From: Streptomyces cathayae
Lineage (GTDB): Bacteria > Actinomycetota > Actinomycetes > Streptomycetales > Streptomycetaceae
NCBI RefSeq assembly: GCF_029760955.1
Contig: NZ_CP121682.1
Coordinates: forward strand, 4,898,001-4,962,000
DNA length: 64,000 nucleotides
Reading direction: 5' to 3'
Shown: positions 44,838 to 52,466 of the stretch, piece by piece
Layout: each line of letters begins with the position of its first letter
Numbering within the stretch: position 1 is the stretch's first letter
Notes under the pieces: model-generated
Told to the model about the DNA's origin: nothing
Databases searched by the model: none
The model's input: the letters and a program-made list of their open reading frames with translations, nothing else
Made by a program: the position numbers and the translations under genes

Positions 44838-45382
44838 TTCCTGCCTCCCTGCCCGGACGGCATTCGGCTGCGGACAGGTCCGTCCACGACCTGCGCGAGC
44901 CCCGGATGCGTACGCAACTTCGCCAGCGCCTTGGACGCCTGGCTCTTGACCGTGCCGGGCGAGCAGCCGAGCACCTCGGCGACCTCGGCCTCGGACAGGT
45001 CCTCCCAGTAGCGCATGACGATCACCGCCCGCTGCTTCGGCGGCAGTCCGGCCAGCGCCGCGAGCAGGGCGCTGCGCTCGGCGGCCCACGAGGCGGCCTC
45101 GTCGCGCCCGGCCACCTCCGGCGGCACCGCGGTCAGCGTCTCCGTGACCCGCCGCTTGCGGAACCGGTCGCTGTTGCAGTTGACCAGTATCCGCCGGACG
45201 TACGCCTCCGGCCTGTCGCTGCGCGAGACGCGCCGCCATGAGCGGTACACCTTGGCCAGCGCCGTCTGAGTCAGGTCTTCGGCGTGGTGCACGTCGCCCG
45301 TGAGCAGATACGCGGTCCGTACGAGATGGGACCACCGCGCTGTGACGAACTCCTGGAACTCGGCCTCTTGTTCGACCTGCAT
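44834..45382 (-). CDS. SigE-family ECF sigma factor
   Basis: The 182-residue protein has region 2 (FQEFVTARWSHLVRTAYLLTGDVHHAEDLTQTALAKVYRSW), region 2.4-like YVRRILVNCNSDRFRKRR and region 4 (GLPPKQRAVIVMRYWEDLSEAEVAEVLGCSPGTVKSQASKALAKLR). The FxxFVxxRWxxLxRxAYLLTGD pattern is typical of the SigE family of actinobacterial ECF factors. ATG 45382 has GGAGGG six bases upstream. It is co-translated with the membrane partner downstream. Confidence 0.92.
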   Translation of the reverse strand: MQVEQEAEFQEFVTARWSHLVRTAYLLTGDVHHAEDLTQTALAKVYRSWRRVSRSDRPEAYVRRILVNCNSDRFRKRRVTETLTAVPPEVAGRDEAASWAAERSALLAALAGLPPKQRAVIVMRYWEDLSEAEVAEVLGCSPGTVKSQASKALAKLRTHPGLAQVVDGPVRSRMPSGQGGRK

Positions 45383-45537
45383 CAAGCACCCTCCCTCACC
45401 CTCCAGACCACGGTTTCGGCGGGTTCGGTTGCCCGGGATCCGGTGTCTCGTCGGACAGGTGAACGGGGCCGCTGACAACAACCAGCGGGGACCGAAGTGT
45501 CGAACGTCCCCTGGGACGACGTCGTCACGTCGGCTGA

Positions 45538-45894
45538 CCGGCCTGGGACGATGACGAGCTGGTCGAGGAAGTCGACAGGCAGCTCGACGAAGAGTACGAG
45601 GTCACCTATGAGGTGACCGGCGAGAAGGTCGACTCCATCGACTTCAACGCAGGCGGCGGGGACGCGGCCGACCCGAAGCTCGAGACGGTGGACAACCCCA
45701 CGCTGCCGTGGAAGAAGACGGTGAGGCTGCGTGGCATCGAGGCACCCGTCGTCATACCGGTGACCGTGGACGCCGACGGCTCGGGCGACCTCTCCTGCAA
45801 GATCCTCCACAAGGGCAGGACCCTGGCCGAGGAGTCCGACGCGGGCACGGTCTCCGTGACCGGCTGCGTCGCCGTCTCACCGATCGTCGGCTGA
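45538..45894 (+). pseudogene. 5'-truncated MmpS-like gene
   Basis: The frame opens after TGA 45535-45537 without a start codon before GTG 45613 and codes for WDDDELVEEVDRQLDEEYEVTYEVTG, a NPTLPWKKTV segment, and SGDLSCKILHKGRTLAEE, ending VSPIVG. This resembles the beta domain of MmpS-type accessory proteins (the xLPWxKTV and SCxI patterns), but the N-terminal membrane helix is missing. It is likely a remnant. A shorter copy of its 3' end lies at 42447-42525. Confidence 0.55.
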
Positions 45895-45972
45895 GCCGAT
45901 GGCCGCCGCGGCCGGTCCACCCCCGTGGGTCCGGCCTGCGGCGACATCAACAGAGCCTGGGCCGCGGGATCT

Positions 45973-46041
45973 TGTCCGGCAACGGTTCGCGCTGTCCGGG
46001 ACAAGGGCCGGGCTGTCCGGGCAGGTCGGAAGGCTGTCCGG
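45973..46041 (+). promoter_or_regulatory. Array of TGTCCGG repeats at about 21-bp spacing
   Basis: TGTCCGG starts at 45973, 45993, 46014 and 46035, the last three preceded by GC. Spacing is 20, 21 and 21 bp, two helical turns, so all copies face one side of the DNA. The array ends 75 bases before the HTH gene start and is a good operator candidate. A similar array lies at 48005-48053. Confidence 0.6.
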
Positions 46042-46116
46042 AACGGCGGTAGCGGGATGCCCGACGTGGCCGGGACGGGGATTGCCGGGTGTGAGGCGCG
46101 TGGCGACAATGACGGA

Positions 46117-47226
46117 ATGGCGATCTTAGGCGGCTTGGAGCCCGGCGGGGCGCGGACTTCGGCCGAGTACGTCGGACTGCTGCGGCGGCTCAAGGAGCAC
46201 AGCGGGCTGACCTACCGGCAGTTGGAGGAGCAGGCCGCCGAACGCGGCGACGTGCTCGCCCGCAGCACCCTCGCGGACGTCCTGCGCAGGGACGCACTGC
46301 CGCGGGCCGAGCTCGTCGCGGCGCTGGTACGGGCCTGCGGCCCCGGGGAGGACGTGGCCGAGTGGCTCGCCGCCCGGGAACGGCTCGCGGAGGACGAGCG
46401 CCTCGCGGCCGCGGAGAGGCCGGAAGCCTCCGGGGCCGGCCATGCGCCGGAGTCCGATCGCGCCCTGGACGCCGACCGCGTTCCGGGGACGGGCCGCGCC
46501 CCGGAGAGCGAGGCCGCCGAGGGCGAGACCGCCAAAGGAGAGGCCGCCGGTGGCGGTCGTACGCGTACCGCCCCGCTCGTCGCGCTGGCCTCGCTCGGGA
46601 CGGTCGTCCTGCTCGTCATCGCCGCGGTGGTCCTGCTGCCGGACGACGAACGGACGGGAGACTCCAAGGGCGCCGGCCCGGAAGTCCCCATGAGCCCGGC
46701 GGCCACCCCCGTGGCGGCCGGGCCGACTCCAGGGTGGTCGCGGGTACGGCCGGTCGGGGCACCGACGTTGTGCCTGACCGACGGGGAGGCCCGGGTGGAC
46801 GGCGACACCAAGACGGTCGCGGTGCAGCGGCCCTGCACGGAGGCGGTGCCACCACGCACGTACCTCCAACGGGAGTCCGACGGCCTGTACCTCATCAAGT
46901 GGGACCACCCGGACCACGGCCCCGGCTGCCTCACCGTCCTCGACGGGGGGCCGTTCCACGGGATGCTCGAACCCTGGCCCTGGAAGGCCTGCCGGGGCGG
47001 CAGCACCGCCCAACGGTTCCGCATCGAGCCCGCCCCCGGCGGCGGCACGGACCACTGGCGGTTCAGGCCGGCCCAGGACGCGGAACCCCTGTGCGTCGGC
47101 ATCCGCGAGAGCGCCGAGGACCCCGACGGCTCCCAGGGTTCCGACAAGGCGGGCGCGGTGGCCGTGGCCCAGCGGTGCACCGTGCAGGACGCCAACGGCC
47201 AGGTGTTCATCATCGAGCCGGAGTGA
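46117..47226 (+). CDS. XRE-type HTH protein with membrane helix and extracellular domain
   Basis: The 369-residue protein has an N-terminal HTH (SAEYVGLLRRLKEHSGLTYRQLEEQAAERGDVLARSTLADVLRRDALPRAELVAALVRACG), an Ala/Glu linker, one membrane helix (APLVALASLGTVVLLVIAAVVLL, about 155-177) and an extracellular domain with Cys residues (LCLTDGEARVDG, CLTVLDGG, LCVGIRES) that looks like a ricin-type carbohydrate-binding lectin fold. It may be a one-component sensor. ATG 46117 is chosen over upstream alternatives. Ligand is unknown. Confidence 0.8.
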   Translation: MAILGGLEPGGARTSAEYVGLLRRLKEHSGLTYRQLEEQAAERGDVLARSTLADVLRRDALPRAELVAALVRACGPGEDVAEWLAARERLAEDERLAAAERPEASGAGHAPESDRALDADRVPGTGRAPESEAAEGETAKGEAAGGGRTRTAPLVALASLGTVVLLVIAAVVLLPDDERTGDSKGAGPEVPMSPAATPVAAGPTPGWSRVRPVGAPTLCLTDGEARVDGDTKTVAVQRPCTEAVPPRTYLQRESDGLYLIKWDHPDHGPGCLTVLDGGPFHGMLEPWPWKACRGGSTAQRFRIEPAPGGGTDHWRFRPAQDAEPLCVGIRESAEDPDGSQGSDKAGAVAVAQRCTVQDANGQVFIIEPE

Positions 47227-47561
47227 CACACCGTCACCGGACGCGTACCCACCACCGAACCCGGTCCCACCTCTCGTCGTCCGGAAACCCGACCCGCCCA
47301 TGAGGTGCCACCCGTACATCACCGGCTTCCCGGGGCCCTCCCGCCGGCGTACGAGCGTGAGACGTGCAGTCGAAAGGGGCGCCGGAAGCCATCTTCTGTG
47401 CCTTCGGGCGCCCCTCCTGTGAACACTCCCCCGTCAAGGGGACCTACGCCAGGCCTGCACCTCGGGTGTGCGGGCGAGGCCGTCACCGGAGTGACGACAA
47501 GCCGCCGTGCCGCCTGCCTGCGCGTCCGGCCCACTCCGGAGTCGGGGGTCTCCGGGAGTCA
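47227..47561. other. Intergenic region without recognised gene
   Basis: The 335 bases between the convergent HTH gene and the secreted Cys-rich protein gene have no frame with convincing codon bias or a family motif. No perfect hairpin longer than 8 bp was noticed. Confidence 0.5.
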
Positions 47562-47906
47562 TCAAGCCCTGACGGGTCCTCCCGTGCCCGGAACGACCCG
47601 CCAGTTGCTCCCGTGGGAAGTGCAGTAGGCGTACGACCAGCGGTTGTCGTTCGTCTGGACCCCCCTGGCGATCTTCGTGCTCTTGCCGTTCGTGCAGGTG
47701 ACCTTGGCGTAGTAGGCGAAGGTCACGTCACAGCGAACCCCGTACGTCCTGCCGTCCTCATCCCACGGCTTACCGTTGGTGCACCACGAGGGGAGGGCCA
47801 GCGCGCCCTGCGGTGCTGCCTCGACGGCCTGTGCGGGAACGGCCACGGCACCGAGAGCGAGGACAGCTCCCCCGAGTCCGACACCAAGAGCGGAACGAAT
47901 ACGCAC
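47562..47906 (-). CDS. Small secreted Cys-rich protein
   Basis: The 114-residue product has a signal peptide (about 27 residues, cleavage after AQA). The mature part has four cysteines (WCTNG, RCDV, VTCTN, YAYCTS), enough for two disulfides, and many aromatic residues (FAYYAKV, WSYAYC). A secreted structural or inhibitory protein is possible. An array of CTGTCCGG repeats lies about 100-150 bases upstream. No family is recognised. Confidence 0.75.
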   Translation of the reverse strand: MRIRSALGVGLGGAVLALGAVAVPAQAVEAAPQGALALPSWCTNGKPWDEDGRTYGVRCDVTFAYYAKVTCTNGKSTKIARGVQTNDNRWSYAYCTSHGSNWRVVPGTGGPVRA

Positions 47907-48004
47907 GATGTGCTCCTTCTCAGCTGCTTACGGATTCAGCCGGGACGTCCCCGGCTGACGGCCTCAAGAATGGCAAGGACGAAGAAGGAGGAAAGCGGAG
48001 AAAG

Positions 48005-48053
48005 CTGTCCCGGACAGGGCATGGACTGTCCGGCCTGGCCAGGGCCCTGTCCG
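48005..48053 (-). promoter_or_regulatory. Second array of CTGTCC repeats at 21-bp spacing
   Basis: CTGTCCCGGACAG (48005-48017, a palindrome around a central C), CTGTCCGG (48026) and CTGTCCG (48047) start exactly 21 bp apart. The array lies 99-147 bases upstream of the secreted Cys-rich protein gene and matches the array at 45973-46041. Confidence 0.6.
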
Positions 48054-48255
48054 AGAAACGTCCGGGACGGGTCTGCCGCGGTGAATGCCGGACCCACTGC
48101 GGCGGAGCCCCTGCGGTGATCACCGCGACCCGCGGCGGGCCGCCCCGGCCGCCGGGGCGAGGTGTACGCATGTACTGCGGCGGCATCGGAAGGGTGGGGC
48201 GGGCATGACGATGGGAGCAGTGACCGAACTCGGGGCCGAGTGCGTGCTTCGGCCA

Positions 48256-48582
48256 TCACGCGCCCGGGCCGTGGTGCCGCTGTCCGCCCCGCTGCCGCCG
48301 CACCCACACGTTGACGGTGAGAACCTCCTCGTCCCCCTCGCGCCACCTTGGCGAACCGGGCAACTCCGCCGACTACGGTGCGACGGGCCCGAAAACCGTG
48401 CAGTCCCGCGGCCCGCTCCAGCCGTGGACGGGCTGGGGCTCGCGGAAACGGCCAGGGCCGAGGGGCGCGGCGGCGTACGGCACACCAAGGACAGCCACCA
48501 CACCGCCGACCGACCGCCGGCCGCGCACCGGGCCGCTCGCCGTCCGGAACTCCGACCCCGCCCACGAAGATGCGTCCCTCAT
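48256..48582 (-). pseudogene. Carboxylesterase type B, N-terminal remnant with frameshift
   Basis: On the minus strand, RTASGPVRGRRSVGGVVAVLGVPYA, then APLGPGRFREPQPVHGWSGP and RDCTVFGPVAP, match the N-terminus of type B carboxylesterases (xGxxxGVPYAxPPxGxxRFxxPQP). After this the frame stops, and EGDEEVLTVNVWVRR, matching the family's EDCLTLNVW, continues in another frame before ending at 48256. The catalytic Ser region is absent. It is a decayed fragment. Confidence 0.65.
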
Positions 48583-48656
48583 GCGCCGCCGGCCTTCCAC
48601 GGGCCTCCGCGGCCCCGCGAGCGACTTGTCGGTTCCGGACAGTGGGAACCGTGGCT

Positions 48657-48866
48657 CTACCCGGGAGGATTGCGGCTCAGGGACCCCACGAACACACTCC
48701 ACGCACCGGCCCGCACACGCACCACCGGTCCCTCCGCCCGCTTCGAGTCACGTATGAGCGTGCCGTGGGCGGAGTACGCGCATTCCACGCACTCCCCGCC
48801 CGCGCCGTTGCTGTAGGACGACCTGAACCATGCCGAAGCGGGTCCCGTCCGATCCGCGGTGCTCAC
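48657..48866 (-). CDS. DUF397 protein
   Basis: The 69-residue protein has the DUF397 core: WFRSSYSNGAGGECVECAYSAHGTLIRDSK, with C-terminal WSVFVGSL. DUF397 proteins are encoded beside XRE/DUF5753 regulators in Streptomyces. The ATG overlaps the end of the XRE gene by 4 bp, so they are co-translated. Confidence 0.92.
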   Translation of the reverse strand: MSTADRTGPASAWFRSSYSNGAGGECVECAYSAHGTLIRDSKRAEGPVVRVRAGAWSVFVGSLSRNPPG

Positions 48867-49711
48867 TTCGCGTACTCCTTCACCACTGACTTGATGAGTT
48901 GGGCGGAGCGCTGAGGGCTCAGGGCCGCGGCGCGCAGCCCGTCGAAGGCCTTGGTGTACTCGCGGACGTGATGCTCGCCCTCCAGGTAGACAGCGTCCGT
49001 GATGCCGTCCCGATACACCAGGTCCGGATCCTCCGGAGCGGGGAAACCGAGCATGGTGAAGGAGCCGGTGGCCGGGTACGTGCCCGCGTCGAAGGGGAGC
49101 ACCTGCAGGGTCACGTTCGGCAACGCGGCTGAGTCAAGGGCTCGTTCGAGCTGCTCCCGCATCAAGGCGCGGTCGCCGATGACGTTGCGCACCGCACCCT
49201 CGTTCACGACGAACCAGGCTTCGGGGGCGTCGGGGCGGGTCAGCATCTCCTGGCGCTCCAGCCGTACCCGAACGGCCCGGTCGATGTCCTCCGGCGAGAG
49301 GTGCGCGCCCGTGGTGTGCAACTCACGGGCGTACGCGGCGGTCTGCATCAGGCCGGGCAGCAACTCGCACTGGTACTGGCGAAGCGTGGAGGCGTCCTGC
49401 TCCAGGCCGATGTAGATGTTGAACCACTCGGGCACACCGGCACCGTGCACCTGCCACCAGCCGCGGGTCTTCGCCTCGCGGGCCAGCGACTTGAGGAACT
49501 CTCGCAGTTCGTCACTCGTCGCGTAGAACCGGCACAGCGCGTCGATGTCGGACGGTTGGACCCTGCCGCTGCCCGTCTCCATACGGTTGACCTTGGAGCC
49601 GCTCCAGTCCAGCGCCTGCCCGACCTGAGCACAGGTCAGCGTGCTCTTCTCCCGGAGCTTCTTCAGCTCGATCGACAGACGCCGACGGCGTGCCGTCGGT
49701 GAACCGGCCAT
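48863..49711 (-). CDS. XRE regulator with DUF5753 domain
   Basis: The 282-residue protein has an HTH (LKKLREKSTLTCAQVGQALDWSGSKVNRMETG) and a DUF5753 C-terminal domain starting WFNIYIGLEQDASTLRQYQCELLPGLMQTAAYARELH. This matches the WhiJ/AbaA-ORFA group of Streptomyces regulators. ATG 49711 follows GGAGGAG. With DUF397 and the divergent HATPase it forms a common regulatory trio controlling development or secondary metabolism. Confidence 0.92.
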   Translation of the reverse strand: MAGSPTARRRRLSIELKKLREKSTLTCAQVGQALDWSGSKVNRMETGSGRVQPSDIDALCRFYATSDELREFLKSLAREAKTRGWWQVHGAGVPEWFNIYIGLEQDASTLRQYQCELLPGLMQTAAYARELHTTGAHLSPEDIDRAVRVRLERQEMLTRPDAPEAWFVVNEGAVRNVIGDRALMREQLERALDSAALPNVTLQVLPFDAGTYPATGSFTMLGFPAPEDPDLVYRDGITDAVYLEGEHHVREYTKAFDGLRAAALSPQRSAQLIKSVVKEYAK

Positions 49712-49911
49712 CCCGCTCTCCTCCACGTGGTGCGTAACGAGAGTTCAGTCTCGTGCCAAGAGGGCTGCTTGCCAATCACTCGGAAGTGGGAATCCCGCTG
49801 TGCACATTGCATGAAGGGATGTGCCGGCGTCATTCTGGGCAACGGAGCGACACACAGAGTGAGTGGCCGTGACGCTCCGATGGTGCATCGCGACGAGCAG
49901 GGAGAACTCCG

Positions 49912-50592
49912 ATGGGAGAGAGCCTCGTGATCCAGGAAACCCGTACGACGCGAAAACAGTGGGACGTGGAGTTCACCTCCCACCCCGAGGAGGTGGCCAC
50001 GCTGCGCCGCGTCGTGGCACTCCGCCTGGCGGCCTGGAGCCTGCCCGAACTCGTCGACACGGCCCGTCTCTGTGTCAGCGAACTCGTGTCCAACGTCCTC
50101 ACGCACGTCGGCATCGGTACACCGGGCCTGCTCGCGCTCTCCGTGAACGGTGCGAACCTACGCATCGAGGTTCACGACCCGGACACCCGGGCCCTGCCCG
50201 CCGTCGTCCTCGCGGACGCCCACGCCGAAGGTGGTCGCGGCATGACGCTGGTCGATGCCCTCGCGGACCGCTGGGGCGTTCAGCTCCACGAGGACCACAA
50301 GGTGACGTGGTGCGAGTTGGCCACGGGGGCTGCGCCACCCGGCGACTCCACGGGCCATCCGTCGGTGACCCGCGCCGAGGCGCTGTTGGACCTGTACGCG
50401 ACCTTGCGGCCTCCGAGGTGCTCCTATGAACCCGGGCCCGGGAAAGTGGGCCGGAGGGTGGCGGAGGAGTCCGCGATCGACGTCATCACGGACTTCCTCC
50501 ATTGGCTCCAGGCCCGCGGTCGTGACGTGGACGAGGTGCTCGACCACGCGCAGAGCCGCATCGAGGCCGCTCCGTCGGCGAACGGACGGTGA
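49912..50592 (+). CDS. ATP-binding anti-sigma-type protein
   Basis: The 226-residue protein has an N-terminal HATPase domain: WDVEFTSHPEEVATLRRVVALRLAAW, then VDTARLCVSELVSNVLTHVG with the N-box (ELVSN) and GGRGMTLVDALADRWGV (G box), as in SpoIIAB-like kinases and DUF397-linked proteins. The final 80 residues are an unrecognised helical extension. It diverges from the XRE gene, and the 8-bp gap to the convergent DrmB-like gene is short. Confidence 0.88.
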   Translation: MGESLVIQETRTTRKQWDVEFTSHPEEVATLRRVVALRLAAWSLPELVDTARLCVSELVSNVLTHVGIGTPGLLALSVNGANLRIEVHDPDTRALPAVVLADAHAEGGRGMTLVDALADRWGVQLHEDHKVTWCELATGAAPPGDSTGHPSVTRAEALLDLYATLRPPRCSYEPGPGKVGRRVAEESAIDVITDFLHWLQARGRDVDEVLDHAQSRIEAAPSANGR

Positions 50593-50600
50593 GACCTGCC

Positions 50601-52466
50601 TCAGGCCGTCAGGACCTGCCGGAAGAATCCCACCGAGGGGTCCTCAGGAGTGCCCACCAGCAGAGCACGATCGAGCAGGATGTTGTTGTGCTCGCAGCTC
50701 GTCTCCGGGAGCATCACGCAGGCGTGGCAGGCCGCCAGGTTGGTGCCGCCGGCGCCGGACATCCCGGTCTCCATGCAGAGCGGGTCGGAGGAGCACCACT
50801 CGGCGCGGAGGACGGCCGAACGGACCGTACGGTCGAGAAGCTCCGGTTCGCCCTGGGCGACCAGACCGCCCAGACTGCCCGCCGAGTCGCTCGTCGCCGT
50901 GTAGACGAGCACGCCGGCCATGTCGTCGGCGGCGTAAAGGCGTTCACGCAGGGCCGCTGCCGGATATCCGGACTCCAGACTCCACTCGTTGACAAGGACG
51001 TGGGCCAGCGTGTGCAGCAGCACCATGCGTGGGGTGGCGGGGGAGGGAGCGGCCCGGCTCGGGTCGTCGGCTCGCTGCTCCAACACCCGCTGGTGAGCGG
51101 TACGCATCCACTCGGCCCGCGCTGCCACCGCCGGGGCTTTCTCCCAGATGGCCAGTCGGTCCTCGTCCAGGCGGAGGAAAACCCCCTCGCCCCGCACCTC
51201 CATGGCCGGTAGCCAGCGCAGGGGGCGTTCGGACAGGGGCATCTCCTTGGAGTCGGTCGTCGACTCGGCGTCGGTCAGCCGGGTGAACGCCTTCAGGGCG
51301 CGCACCTCGCGAAGCTTCTTGACCAGCATGGGGCCGGTGATGCCGAGCGGTTCGAGCACCCTCTGATCGCCCGACGGGGTCTCGCAGACGAACTGTTCGT
51401 CCCGGGAGTGCTCGCTCTCGTCGTTGCCCGAGCGGAGACGCTCGTACTCCTTGTTGCGCAGGGCGCGGTAGCGGTGGTCGAAGGTCGGGGCCGTGTTGTC
51501 GTCGGGGTCCTCCTCGCGCTCCGCGTCGAGAAGCGCCATCACTTCGTCCAGCGGGATCGGGCTCCCGCCCTTGAAAATGATCTTCAGGGCACCCTCGATC
51601 GCCGCACGGTTGTCGAGTTCACGCAGCGTGTCCCAATGTTCGGCGAGCGGATCCGCCCGGCCGTCGCTCCACGGCGGGATGGAGAGCGCCGACTTCAGCA
51701 CCGGCTGCCACACCGAGGAAGAACCGCGCTGCAACGTCCGCAGGGGGCGTCCACACTCCTCAGCCGGCGCGGATGTGCCGAGCCACGGGCGGGAGCCTCG
51801 GCACGTGAGGCCCAGGTCCTTGAGCGCGTTCCTGCGGAAGGAGCCCTCCATGGAGACCTCGGCGGCCTGCCCACAGGTACAGGAGACGAGGATGGAGCGG
51901 AGCGAGGAAGTACGCCCGGACGTGCGTAGCTTCAGCTTTCCCCCGCACTGTGCCGTCGTCGTGACACCACGTTCCTTGGAGCGGTGCACCCACTGCCGGT
52001 ACGGGAACTCGCCGAGGTGTCCGGCCTCGCAGGCGACGACGAAGCGGGAGGGGACCAGATCGACCTCGCACGTGCCGCAAACGCTACGACCGGCGGGTGG
52101 GGTGAAGTCGCGGTGTCCTTGCAGGTCGTTGCACTCGGGGCAGGAGTGCGTCCAGGGGAATCGCCGGACCCGGAGGCCGTCCTTGCTCTTGTCGTCGGAA
52201 GCGGGCGGCAGCCGGAAGCAGTCGACGCCGAGCAGTCGGGCCAGGCGTCGTTCGTGGATCCGTGGGGACTCGTCGAGGCTCCAGCCCTGTTCGGCCTCGT
52301 CGAGCCCCGAGACGATGAAGGACTCGTGGTCGACCGCGATGAGCGACCCGACGCCGTACGTGGTGATCGCCTGGGCACGGCGGACCGTACCGCGCCGCGG
52401 AAGGTTGTGGGCGGGGGCGGTGCCGTTCGCACCGGTCCGACGACGGCGGGCGGGGGGCGGGGTCAT
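50601..52466 (-). CDS. DrmB-like protein with DUF1998 domain
   Basis: The 621-residue protein starts ATG 52466, inside the stop of the helicase gene upstream (ATGA), with GGAGGG before it. It opens with ITTYGVGSLIAVDHESFIVSGL and a Cys-rich region (SCPECNDLQGHRDFTPPAGR, VCGTCEVDLVP), as in DISARM DrmB. The C-terminal DUF1998/MZB domain (LHTLAHVLVNEWSLESGYPAAALRERLY) has CSSDPLC, ACHAC and SCEHN, a likely zinc site. In DISARM, DrmA and DrmB form a complex that senses and blocks phage DNA. It is the last gene of the four-gene operon. Confidence 0.85.
   Translation of the reverse strand: MTPPPARRRRTGANGTAPAHNLPRRGTVRRAQAITTYGVGSLIAVDHESFIVSGLDEAEQGWSLDESPRIHERRLARLLGVDCFRLPPASDDKSKDGLRVRRFPWTHSCPECNDLQGHRDFTPPAGRSVCGTCEVDLVPSRFVVACEAGHLGEFPYRQWVHRSKERGVTTTAQCGGKLKLRTSGRTSSLRSILVSCTCGQAAEVSMEGSFRRNALKDLGLTCRGSRPWLGTSAPAEECGRPLRTLQRGSSSVWQPVLKSALSIPPWSDGRADPLAEHWDTLRELDNRAAIEGALKIIFKGGSPIPLDEVMALLDAEREEDPDDNTAPTFDHRYRALRNKEYERLRSGNDESEHSRDEQFVCETPSGDQRVLEPLGITGPMLVKKLREVRALKAFTRLTDAESTTDSKEMPLSERPLRWLPAMEVRGEGVFLRLDEDRLAIWEKAPAVAARAEWMRTAHQRVLEQRADDPSRAAPSPATPRMVLLHTLAHVLVNEWSLESGYPAAALRERLYAADDMAGVLVYTATSDSAGSLGGLVAQGEPELLDRTVRSAVLRAEWCSSDPLCMETGMSGAGGTNLAACHACVMLPETSCEHNNILLDRALLVGTPEDPSVGFFRQVLTA

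Noticed and set aside
47364..48119. 251-codon plus-strand open frame covering the secreted Cys-rich gene
   Set aside because: It runs opposite a gene with a clear signal peptide and has poor codon bias for Streptomyces.
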